Shown: positions 25,972-33,778 of the stretch, piece by piece
How the letters are laid out: the number at the start of each line of letters is the position of its first letter
Position numbering within the stretch: the stretch's first letter is position 1
Assembly (NCBI GenBank): GCA_945861445.1
Contig: CAMAVF010000003.1
Span: 1-54,012 of the forward strand
Direction: 5' to 3'
Source of the DNA: Planctomicrobium piriforme
GTDB taxonomy: Bacteria > Planctomycetota > Planctomycetia > Planctomycetales > Planctomycetaceae
Length of the DNA stretch: 54,012 nucleotides
Position numbers and translations under genes: made by a program
Notes under the pieces: model-generated
The model's input: the letters and a program-made list of their open reading frames with translations, nothing else
The model's database searches: none
What the model was told of the DNA's origin: nothing

Positions 25972-26263
25972 CCATCACGGAGTGATGCGCGCTCCCAGGC
26001 GAGCGTCCGGCGTGAGCCGGATGGTTGTTAGCGAGTCGCATCAACCAATTGCATGTGAGCTTTTTGGATAGGTTGCATTACGTTTGCCATTGAGTAAGCG
26101 CCGTTTAGGACCGGCGCATCCATAACTGTCGTGGCCGACGCTGCTGGCGTCGGCGCGGATGCTGGCAGCATCCGCCACGTACCGACAGATATTGATGCGC
26201 CGGTGCTTAGGCCATTAGAAACTCGCTAAAGACCATCCGGCTGACGCCGGACGCTCGCCTACG
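25972..26263. repeat. family A composite with nested family B element
   Basis: Arm A1 (25994-26038; hairpin tccggc-gtga-gccgga) and reverse-facing arm A2 (26221-26263) are inverted copies. Their loop holds a family B element at 26131-26178: two adjacent hairpins, gccgacgc/gcgtcggc and gcggatgc/gcatccgc, within gtgg/ccac. Around B lies a further stem accggcgcat/atgcgccggt. The leading gccatcacg at 25972 also precedes the second A composite at 51931. No gene in 25813-26378. Confidence 0.8.
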
Positions 26264-26378
26264 AAGAGGGATGACTTGCCAATCACCATATGTCGAACGT
26301 AGGTTAACAGTAGTAATGTCTGCGTTTCAGAAGTAGTCGACCGCGCGCGTATCGAGAATTCTTTCAGGAGCAGCACGA

Positions 26379-26528
26379 ATGACAGGCTATACCGTACATA
26401 CCGGCTCATCAGAGAAGTTCTCGCAAGGTTGGGATCAGATCTTCCAGGGGCAAAAGAAAGAGCCCACGAAGTCTGCAGTGAAGTCCAACGCAGATAAGAA
26501 GCCCGCTAAAACGAACAAGAAGAAGTAG
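26379..26528 (+). CDS. 49-residue basic protein, YTVHTGSS type
   Basis: Sequence starts MTGYTVHTGSSEKFSQGWDQ and ends in a Lys-rich tail (PAKTNKKK). AGGAG at 26366-26370 lies eight bases before ATG. I associate short proteins opening with YTVHTGS-x-KF-x-x-x-WD with planctomycetes and some other bacteria; this is from memory and no function is known to me. The ordered N-terminal half and disordered basic tail suggest nucleic-acid or membrane contact, which is only inference. It stands alone between two repeat-rich gaps. Confidence 0.7.
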   Translation: MTGYTVHTGSSEKFSQGWDQIFQGQKKEPTKSAVKSNADKKPAKTNKKK

Positions 26529-27111
26529 CATCGATCACGCTGGCGGACGATCAAGCATCTTCGGTATTCAAGATGTGATCGATAAAGTCCGATTCGTAGG
26601 GAAGCCCTGAGTTTCCTCATCGTCTGATCCGTGCCACCCCGCCGTTTTCCCGCCCCACGACAAAGACCACAAGTCTTTACTCCGCGCTCACTTTAGGAAT
26701 TCCGAGTTGAATTGGGATCTTTCTGCTTGACGGTTAAATTTAACCGGTGTTACTCTTAACACGAGATTCGGACGCATAAAAAGATTGGTCCGAAAATTGC
26801 GACCCTTCCGACGAGTTTGCCGGGAGAGTCTGCAGACTCCAGCCAGCCAGATACGTGCCTCCAGCGCCACAAGTCGAGCGCGTGTCGCAGAACTGCCAGT
26901 TGACCCTCCGTAAAACGGTATAACGTCCCTTTTGAGTGATAACCGTTGCAGACAGTCGCAAAACTCATATAAACAATTGCCTTGCCGAGTCATTGGTTTG
27001 GGGTTACCCTATCATGATTCGACGTGACAGAAATGTTACGGAGTTAATAAATCCCTCAAGTTAACTAAACCCTCACACACGGCCAGAACGTACCCATTGG
27101 AGTTTTTCAAG
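26529..27111. other. 583-bp intergenic stretch
   Basis: It contains a perfect 16-bp palindrome at 26731-26746 and the ribosome site ggag for the DUF1501 gene at 27099-27102. Short minus-strand frames of up to 101 codons have no protein-like features. Promoter of the four-gene module probably lies here. Confidence 0.5.
26731..26746. promoter_or_regulatory. 16-bp perfect palindrome, possible operator
   Basis: cggttaaatttaaccg, 366 bp upstream of the DUF1501 module start. AT-rich centre with GC ends fits a dimeric regulator site, but the distance is large and no regulator gene is adjacent. Confidence 0.3.
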
Positions 27112-28452
27112 ATGGCAGATCAATCGAACTGGGGTGCTTGCGACCCCGCTTTCTTTCGGCGAATGGATCGACGCGGATTCCTGACGGTGGGCGCCGTCGG
27201 GGGTGCTTCCGCGTTGACACTCTCCGATATGTTCCGGCTTCAAGAAGCTCGGGCCGAGCTGAAGAAGTACGAGAAGATGCCAGCGACTGCCAAGTCTCTG
27301 ATTCACATCTATCTGCCCGGCGGTATGGCTCATCAAGAGTCGTTCGATCCGCACCCGTTCGCCCCGATCGAATATCGTGGTGAAATGGGGACCGTCCAGA
27401 CCAAGATCCCCGGCGCCCTGTTCGGCGAAACGATGCAACAAACAGCACAGGTTGCTGATAAATTGTGCGTCATCCGGTCGATGACCCACGGCGAAGCCGC
27501 TCACGAACGCGGCACGCACAATATGTTTACGGGCTATCGTCCCAGCCCGGCGTTGCAGTTCCCCAGCATCGGTTCGGTGATCAGTCACGAATACGGCCCG
27601 CGCAATAACCTGCCGCCGTACGTGTGTGTTCCCGGCCAGCCGAACGAATTCGCCGGCACTGGTTACCTCAGCTCATCGTTCGCTCCGTTCAGCCTGGGTT
27701 CCGACCCGGCTCAGGGTGGCTTCAAGGTCCGTGACCTGAACCTGCCAGGCGGAATTGACGATTCTCGCTTTACCACGCGTCGCAATGTGCTGGCTGCCGT
27801 CAACGACTACTTCCAGAAGAAGGAAAAGTCGGACGAGTTGGCTGCGATGGATACGTTCTACGATCGGGCCTACAGCCTGATCAGCTCGCCGGCCGCTCGT
27901 GAAGCGTTCAACATTGATGCCGAACCGGCTGCCGTCCGCGACGAATACGGCCGCGGCACCGCCGGTGCCCGGATGTTGCTGGCCCGCCGCCTGGTGGGTG
28001 CTGGCGTCCGCCTGGTCAACCTGACCTACGGTGGCTGGGATATGCACAGCTCGATCGTTGGTGGCTTCAAAGGTCAGATGCCCGAATTCGACAAGGCATA
28101 TGCCACGTTGATTCGTGATCTCGAACGGACCGGCCTGTTGAAGGACACGATGGTCATGATCTCGTCCGAATTTGGACGCACCCCGAAGATCAATCAGACT
28201 GCTGGTCGCGATCACTGGCCCAAGGTGTTCAGCGTGGTGCTCGCCGGTGGCGGCATCAAGCCGGGTGTCATCTACGGTTCGTCGAACTCGATCGCTTCGG
28301 AACCCGAAGAGAACGCGATTGGTGTCGAAGATCTGTTCACGACCATCTATCACTGCATGGGAATCGTGGCGGATCAGGAACTGATGGCCCCCGGTGACCG
28401 TCCCATTGAGATCTGCGACGGCGGCACTGTCCGCAAGGAACTGCTCGCCTAG
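27112..28452 (+). CDS. DUF1501 family protein, first gene of exported module
   Basis: 446 residues from ATG 27112; ggag lies nine bases upstream, whereas the TTG five codons earlier overlaps that site. The signal MDRRGFLTVGAVGGASALTL has twin arginines. DUF1501 blocks: IHIYLPGGMAHQESFDPHP, RSMTHGEAAHERGTHNMFTG, TYGGWDMHSSIVGG, MISSEFGRTPKINQTAGRDH. The fold belongs with alkaline phosphatases and sulfatases; activity unknown. A terminator-like hairpin follows, so readthrough or a second promoter is needed for the next gene. It heads the row DUF1501, PPC protein, DUF1549/1553 protein and cytochrome c-WD40 protein. Confidence 0.9.
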   Translation: MADQSNWGACDPAFFRRMDRRGFLTVGAVGGASALTLSDMFRLQEARAELKKYEKMPATAKSLIHIYLPGGMAHQESFDPHPFAPIEYRGEMGTVQTKIPGALFGETMQQTAQVADKLCVIRSMTHGEAAHERGTHNMFTGYRPSPALQFPSIGSVISHEYGPRNNLPPYVCVPGQPNEFAGTGYLSSSFAPFSLGSDPAQGGFKVRDLNLPGGIDDSRFTTRRNVLAAVNDYFQKKEKSDELAAMDTFYDRAYSLISSPAAREAFNIDAEPAAVRDEYGRGTAGARMLLARRLVGAGVRLVNLTYGGWDMHSSIVGGFKGQMPEFDKAYATLIRDLERTGLLKDTMVMISSEFGRTPKINQTAGRDHWPKVFSVVLAGGGIKPGVIYGSSNSIASEPEENAIGVEDLFTTIYHCMGIVADQELMAPGDRPIEICDGGTVRKELLA

Positions 28453-28471
28453 TTCGTCTTAAATATCGATG

Positions 28472-28509
28472 AACGCCGAGGCGGGAGGATTTCCTGCCTC
28501 GGCGGTTTT
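28472..28509 (+). terminator. Rho-independent terminator after DUF1501
   Basis: cgccgaggcggg (28474-28485) pairs with cctgcctcggcg (28493-28504; one G-T pair), followed by gttttc. Confidence 0.75.
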
Positions 28510-28537
28510 CATAACATGACCGCGTTCGTGAGGTAGA

Positions 28538-28609
28538 CTGACTCTTCAGAGTCGGGCAAATTCGCAACGCAGAATACCAAGATAACGCCCGACTCTGGAG
28601 AGTCAGGCA
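28538..28609. repeat. family E inverted pair
   Basis: Arms 28538-28557 and 28588-28607 match at 19 of 20 in reverse complement. Each arm is itself a small hairpin (gactc-ttca-gagtc; gactctggagagtc). Single arms occur at about 20452 and 36979. Confidence 0.75.
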
Positions 28610-28715
28610 ACGGGATGAGCAGGATGCTTGCCCGCGACGCACGGATGCGAACAGTTCAGAAATATCTGCCGACTCGTGCATTTGAAACGAGTCTACCTGT
28701 TTCGTGAGGCGTCCT

Positions 28716-31166
28716 ATGATTCGTGTGTTGTTCGCTGCCGCGTTGTTCGCTCTATTCACACCCGCCTGGACGTTTGCCGCTGCTCCCAGCTTGGGTGGAC
28801 TCACTCCGCGTGGTGTGCAGCGTGGCACCGAGATGGAAGTCGTCTTCAGCGGTGCGCGACTGGAAGATGCCCAGGAGATTCTCTTCTATGAGCCCGGCAT
28901 CACGGTCACCAAGCTGGAAGCGGTCAACACCAACTCGGTGAAGGCGCTGTTGAAGATCGCCCCCGATTGTCAGTTGGGTGCTCACCGTCTGCGAGTTCGC
29001 ACCGCGAGCGGCCTCAGCGATTTGCGGCATGTCATGGTCGGCAATCTGCCGAGTGTTGCTGAAGTCGAACCGAACAGCGATTTTGCGACTCCGCAGGTGA
29101 TCCCGATGAACGTCACGGTGACGGGCGTCGCGGACAACGAGGACGTCGATTACTTCGTCGTGGACGCCAAGAAGGGCGATCGGATCTCGGCGGAAGTCGA
29201 AGCCATTCGCCTTGGCATCAGCCTGTTCGATGTCTACGTGGCCATCTTGAATTCGGCCCGTTTCGAACTGTCGGCCAGTGATGACAATGCACTCGTCTGG
29301 CAAGATGGCGTCGCGTCTATTATTGCTCCGGAAGATGGCAAATACATCATTCAGGTGCGTGAAAGTTCTTACGGCGGCAACGGTGGCTGCTTGTATCGCG
29401 TCCACGTCGGCAACTTCCCGCGTCCTCTGGCCACGTTGCCCGCAGGTGGCAAGATCGGCGAGCCGCTGACCGTGAAGTTCCTGGGTGATGTCGGTGGCGA
29501 TAAGGATCAGCCCATCAGCTTGACGGCGAACGGTCTCGAAAAGTTTGCGATCTTCGCTCAGGACGACAAGGGCGTCGCTCCTTCGCCGAATTGGTTGCGA
29601 GTCTCGGAATTCGGTAATGTGTTGGAGGCCGAGCCGAATGAAACACATGACAATGCTACGAAGTTCGCGGCGCCGATGGCGTTGAACGGAGTTCTGGCGG
29701 CGCCTGGTGATACGGACAACTTCCGCTTCACGGCGAAGAAGGGACAAGCCTTCGATGTCCGCGTACATGCTCGTAGTATTCGCTCACCGCTCGATCCCGT
29801 GCTGACCATTTACACGGCTGGCGGTGGAGCCATTGCGGGTAATGATGACAGTGGTGGACCGGATAGTTTTATCCGTTTCACTGCTCCGGCCGACGCCGAC
29901 TTTGTGATCAATGTGGGCGATCATCTGAAGAACGGTGGCCCGACGTATGCCTACCGGGTCGAACTGACCCCGATCAAGCCGATGGTCAGGTTGTCGGTCG
30001 CCGAGTTCGTCCAATATGTGCAGCCCACTGTATCGATCCCCAAGGGGAATCGTTCGGCATTGATGATCAACGCGTCGCGGATTGACTGTGGCGGTGCCAT
30101 CACGATCAAGGGTCTCGATCTGCCGCCCGGCGTGACAATCGAAACGCCCGTTTTGGCAGCCAATCTCTCCAGCGTCCCGGTGATCTTCGTGGCGGCTCCC
30201 GATGCCGCATTGAGTGGCCGCATGGTGGACCTGGTCGGCGTGCTGGAAGATGCCGAGAAGAAGCCGATCCTCGAAGGACATCTGCAACAGGACGTCGTCC
30301 TGATTCGCGGTCAGAACAATCAACCGTTCTGGACCGAAAGTGTGCCCCGCCTGGCCACCGCGGTGACTGAGGAAGCACCATTTAGCATTGAGATCGTCGA
30401 ACCCAAGGTGCCCATCGTGCATGATGGACAGACGGGTTTGAAAGTGGTTGCCAAGCGTAAGGAAGGCTTCACGGCTCCGATTAAGATCGACATGCTGTGG
30501 CTGCCCCCGGGTATCAATGCCAGCCGTGAAGTGTCCATTCCAGAGAAGGCGACGGAAGCCTTCATCCCGATGAACGCGGCAGGCAATGCACAAGTCGCCG
30601 AGTGGAAGATTGCGGTCACTGCTTCAGCCACGGTCGGTAACGGTCCCGTCTTTATCTGCTCACCATTTGCCAACTTGAAGGTCGCCGAACGCTACCTGAC
30701 TTTCGCTTACGATCAGGCCGCAGTTGAACAAGGTAAAGAGACCGAAATGGTCATCAAGGTGACCAAGGTCAAGGACTATGCTGGTCCGGCGAAAGTCACG
30801 CTGATCGGCCTGCCGAACAAGGTCGTCACGGATCCAATGGAAGTCAACAAGGACCTCGCCGAACTGATCTTCAAGATCAAGACCGACAAGGAATCACCGG
30901 CCGGCAATCACAAGAATCTGTTCTGCCAGGTGATCGTGATGGAAAATGGCGAACCAATTCTGCACAACCTGAGTGGTGGTGTGCTGCGGATCGACGTGCC
31001 GTTGCCTCCGAAAAAGGATGCCCCGCCGCCGATGCCCGTGGTGGCCGCCGCACCCGTCGTGGCCGCCCCGGTCGCCGCACCGCCCATGAAGCGGTTGACT
31101 CGATTGGAACAACTGCGGCTCGAACAAGCCGAACGCGAAAAGGCACTGAAGAGCGGCGGCAAATAG
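28716..31166 (+). CDS. exported PPC-domain protein
   Basis: 816 residues from ATG 28716 with gagg six bases upstream. Signal peptide at about 1-24 (LFAAALFALFTPAWTFAAA). An Ig-like region (SLGGLTPRGVQRGTEMEV) is followed by two bacterial pre-peptidase C-terminal (PPC) domains, each opening with the calcium-type motif EPNSDFATPQ or EPNETHDNATKF and containing DVDYFVVDAKKGDR or DTDNFRFTAKKGQ. Later parts are beta-rich, and the tail is Pro/Ala/Lys-rich (PPPMPVVAAAPVVAAP). PPC domains bind surfaces or ligands rather than catalyse. The gene is followed by the DUF1549/1553 gene, a recurrent planctomycete pairing. Confidence 0.85.
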   Translation: MIRVLFAAALFALFTPAWTFAAAPSLGGLTPRGVQRGTEMEVVFSGARLEDAQEILFYEPGITVTKLEAVNTNSVKALLKIAPDCQLGAHRLRVRTASGLSDLRHVMVGNLPSVAEVEPNSDFATPQVIPMNVTVTGVADNEDVDYFVVDAKKGDRISAEVEAIRLGISLFDVYVAILNSARFELSASDDNALVWQDGVASIIAPEDGKYIIQVRESSYGGNGGCLYRVHVGNFPRPLATLPAGGKIGEPLTVKFLGDVGGDKDQPISLTANGLEKFAIFAQDDKGVAPSPNWLRVSEFGNVLEAEPNETHDNATKFAAPMALNGVLAAPGDTDNFRFTAKKGQAFDVRVHARSIRSPLDPVLTIYTAGGGAIAGNDDSGGPDSFIRFTAPADADFVINVGDHLKNGGPTYAYRVELTPIKPMVRLSVAEFVQYVQPTVSIPKGNRSALMINASRIDCGGAITIKGLDLPPGVTIETPVLAANLSSVPVIFVAAPDAALSGRMVDLVGVLEDAEKKPILEGHLQQDVVLIRGQNNQPFWTESVPRLATAVTEEAPFSIEIVEPKVPIVHDGQTGLKVVAKRKEGFTAPIKIDMLWLPPGINASREVSIPEKATEAFIPMNAAGNAQVAEWKIAVTASATVGNGPVFICSPFANLKVAERYLTFAYDQAAVEQGKETEMVIKVTKVKDYAGPAKVTLIGLPNKVVTDPMEVNKDLAELIFKIKTDKESPAGNHKNLFCQVIVMENGEPILHNLSGGVLRIDVPLPPKKDAPPPMPVVAAAPVVAAPVAAPPMKRLTRLEQLRLEQAEREKALKSGGK

Positions 31167-31191
31167 TCGTCTGCGGTGCGAATAATCGGAA

Positions 31192-31211
31192 CCACGCTCG
31201 CCAGAGCGTGG
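31192..31211. repeat. family F hairpin
   Basis: ccacgctc-gcca-gagcgtgg in the gap between the PPC and DUF1549 genes; no T-run. Confidence 0.6.
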
Positions 31212-31262
31212 CTATCAGAATGCAAGCCCCCCACCAAGAATTGCCGGTTTAAGGATATTTCC

Positions 31263-33695
31263 ATGAACGTGAGTCGACTTTTACTCGCGAGTTTGCTGAT
31301 CAGCGGATGGTGTGTCGGTTCGGTGGGGGCCCAAGATAACCCCGTCGCCGAGCTGCGGGTTTTCCCGGCCGACATCAATCTGCTGACTGCCAAGGACCGC
31401 CAGTTGATGGTGGTGCAGGCCGTTTATGCCAGCGGCCTGACCCAGGATGTGACGTCGCAAGCGACGATGACCCTGGCGAATCCCGCTCTCTGCCGTCGCG
31501 AAGGCAACACGTTCTGGGGAGCTGCCGACGGTGCTACTGAACTGAAAGTGGAATTTGGCGGCAAGGCGACCATGGTGCCGATTAAGGTTGAAAAGGCCGT
31601 CGAACAGCGGCCCATCAGCTTCAAGCTGGACATCATGCCGATCTTCATGAAGGCCGGCTGTAATAGCGGTAGCTGCCATGGTGCGGCCCGCGGTAAGGAT
31701 GGCTTCCGCCTGTCGTTGTTCGGTTTCGATCCGAACGGCGACCATTATCGCCTGACGCGTGAACTCAGCGGTCGCCGCATTGATCTGGCTGTTCCGGAAA
31801 GCAGCCTCGCGATCGAAAAATCAATCGGTGCCGTACCCCATACCGGCGGCAAGCGGTTTGAGCTGAACTCCGAATATGGCCAGGATCTGGTGCGCTGGAT
31901 CGCGGACAGTTGCCCGATTGATGCCGCAGCGATTCCCACCTGCGTCGGCGTGGAACTCTACCCGAAGCAAGCAGTACTCGACGGCCCCGGGGCGACGCAG
32001 CAAGTCACCGTCCGAGCCAAGTACTCTGACGGAAGTGATCGCGACGTTACTAACTTGGCATTGTTCCTCACGAACAATGACAACTCGGCGTCGATCAGCG
32101 ATAAGGGCGTGGTGACCGGTGGTGCTCGGGGCGAAGCCTATGTCATGGCCCGCTTCTCAACGCACACGGTCGGTTCACAATACATCGTGCTGCCGAAGGG
32201 ACTGAATTTCACTCCCTTCCAGTCCAAAGAAGCCAACTACATCGACACGCACGTCAATATCAAGCTGAACAAGCTGCGGATGACTCCGTCTGAAGTTTGC
32301 ACCGACGAAGTCTTCGTTCGCCGTCTGTATCTCGATTTGATCGGATTGTTGCCGACTCTCGAAGAATACAACCGCTTCGTCGCCGACACGGCTCCGGATA
32401 AGCGCGAAAAGCTGATCGACGAGCTGTTGAACCGCAAGGAATTCACCGAGATCTGGGTCTCGAAGTGGGCGGAATGGTTGATGATGCGTTCGAACAACGT
32501 CATCAGCTACAAGGCCATGTTGTTGTACTACAACTGGTTGAGCCAGCAGGTGGCCAGCAACGTGCCGCTCGACAAAATGGTGCAGGGTTTGCTGGGTGCC
32601 AATGGCGGTACATTCAAGGTTCCAGCAACCAATTATTTCCAGAACGAAACCGACACGTTGAAGGTGTCTGAGAACGTCGCCCAAGTATTCATGGGGATGC
32701 GGATTCAATGTGCTCAGTGCCATAACCATCCGTTCGACCGCTGGACCCAGGACGACTATTACGGGTTTGCGTCGTTCTTTTCGCAGATCGGCCGCAAGGG
32801 TGGTGAAGACTATCGCGAGACGATCATTTTCAATGCGGGTGGTGGCGAAGTGCGTCATCCGATCGACAACCGCGTGATGGTCCCGACGTTCCTGGGTGGC
32901 GGCCCGGCCGACACCGCGGGCAAGGATCGCCGTGAAATTCTCGCCAAGTGGCTGGCGTCACCGCAGAACCCCTACTTCGCCTCGAACTTCGCCAACCGGG
33001 TATGGCACCACTTCTTCGGAATTGGCATCATCGAACCGATCGACGATGTACGCATCTCGAATCCGGCCAGCAACCCCGAATTACTGCTCGAACTGGCCAC
33101 GAAGTTCACCAGCTATAACTACGACTTCAAACAACTCGTCCGTGACATCTGCCGCTCACAAACCTATCAACGGGCGACCAATCGCAACGAGTCCAACATG
33201 ACGGACGAAATGAACTTCGCGCACGCGAATCTGCGTCGCATCAAGGCCGAATCGATGCTCGATTGCATCAGCGAGGTGACCAATACGAAAGACAAGTTCC
33301 AAGGTCTGCCGCTGGGTGCCAAGGCCACGCAGATTGCGGACGGATCGACCTCGACCTACTTCCTGGAAACATTCGGCCGTGCGAAACGTGAGACGGTGTG
33401 CTCGTGCGAAGTGCGGATGGAGCCGTCGTTGTCTCAGGCCCTGCATTTGCTGAATGGCGACACGGTGAACTCCAAGATCCAGCAAGGTGGCGTCATCGAC
33501 AAGTGGCTGGCTGAAAAAGTCGAACCGTTGCAGATCGTCGAACGACTCTACATTTCGTGCCTGGGACGCAAGCCGACCGAAGCTGAAATTACGAACTTCA
33601 AACCGCTCTTTACCGAGGGCAGCAACGTCAAACAGGCCCTGGAAGACACCTTCTGGGCATTGTTGAACAGCCGGGAATTTTTGTTTAACCACTAA
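31263..33695 (+). CDS. DUF1549/DUF1553 protein with haem-type motifs
   Basis: 810 residues from ATG 31263, AAGGA seven bases upstream; signal peptide about 1-23. Order: Ig-like domain (30-110), a CNSGSCHGAARGKDGFRLSL block (Cys133, Cys138, His139), a second Big_2-like domain (PKQAVLDGPGATQQVTVRAK), DUF1549 (NKLRMTPSEVCTDEVFVRRL) with CAQCHNHPFDRW (Cys483, Cys486, His487; a CxxCH motif), and DUF1553 (FANRVWHHFFGIGIIEPIDD, EPSLSQALHLLNGDTVNSK). Known only from planctomycetes and a few relatives; a role in extracytoplasmic redox chemistry or polymer turnover is often proposed but not shown. Partner genes DUF1501 and PPC lie upstream. Confidence 0.9.
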   Translation: MNVSRLLLASLLISGWCVGSVGAQDNPVAELRVFPADINLLTAKDRQLMVVQAVYASGLTQDVTSQATMTLANPALCRREGNTFWGAADGATELKVEFGGKATMVPIKVEKAVEQRPISFKLDIMPIFMKAGCNSGSCHGAARGKDGFRLSLFGFDPNGDHYRLTRELSGRRIDLAVPESSLAIEKSIGAVPHTGGKRFELNSEYGQDLVRWIADSCPIDAAAIPTCVGVELYPKQAVLDGPGATQQVTVRAKYSDGSDRDVTNLALFLTNNDNSASISDKGVVTGGARGEAYVMARFSTHTVGSQYIVLPKGLNFTPFQSKEANYIDTHVNIKLNKLRMTPSEVCTDEVFVRRLYLDLIGLLPTLEEYNRFVADTAPDKREKLIDELLNRKEFTEIWVSKWAEWLMMRSNNVISYKAMLLYYNWLSQQVASNVPLDKMVQGLLGANGGTFKVPATNYFQNETDTLKVSENVAQVFMGMRIQCAQCHNHPFDRWTQDDYYGFASFFSQIGRKGGEDYRETIIFNAGGGEVRHPIDNRVMVPTFLGGGPADTAGKDRREILAKWLASPQNPYFASNFANRVWHHFFGIGIIEPIDDVRISNPASNPELLLELATKFTSYNYDFKQLVRDICRSQTYQRATNRNESNMTDEMNFAHANLRRIKAESMLDCISEVTNTKDKFQGLPLGAKATQIADGSTSTYFLETFGRAKRETVCSCEVRMEPSLSQALHLLNGDTVNSKIQQGGVIDKWLAEKVEPLQIVERLYISCLGRKPTEAEITNFKPLFTEGSNVKQALEDTFWALLNSREFLFNH

Positions 33696-33708
33696 TCTGT
33701 TTTGTTCG

Positions 33709-33758
33709 TGGCCGACGCTGCTAGCGTCGGCATTCGGACGCTGGCAGCGTCCGCCACG
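33709..33758. repeat. family B element, copy 2
   Basis: gtggccgacgctgctagcgt start and tccgccac end; two adjacent hairpins (gccgacgc/gcgtcggc and ggacgctg/cagcgtcc) inside a gtgg/ccac frame. It fills the gap between the DUF1549/1553 and cytochrome genes. Confidence 0.8.
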
Positions 33759-33778
33759 GGTATATGGAAATTTCTACC

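Noticed and set aside
26688-26993. A 101-codon minus-strand frame
   Set aside because: Overlapping alternatives in all frames, no ribosome site and no motif; the region holds a palindrome and probably the promoter of the next module.
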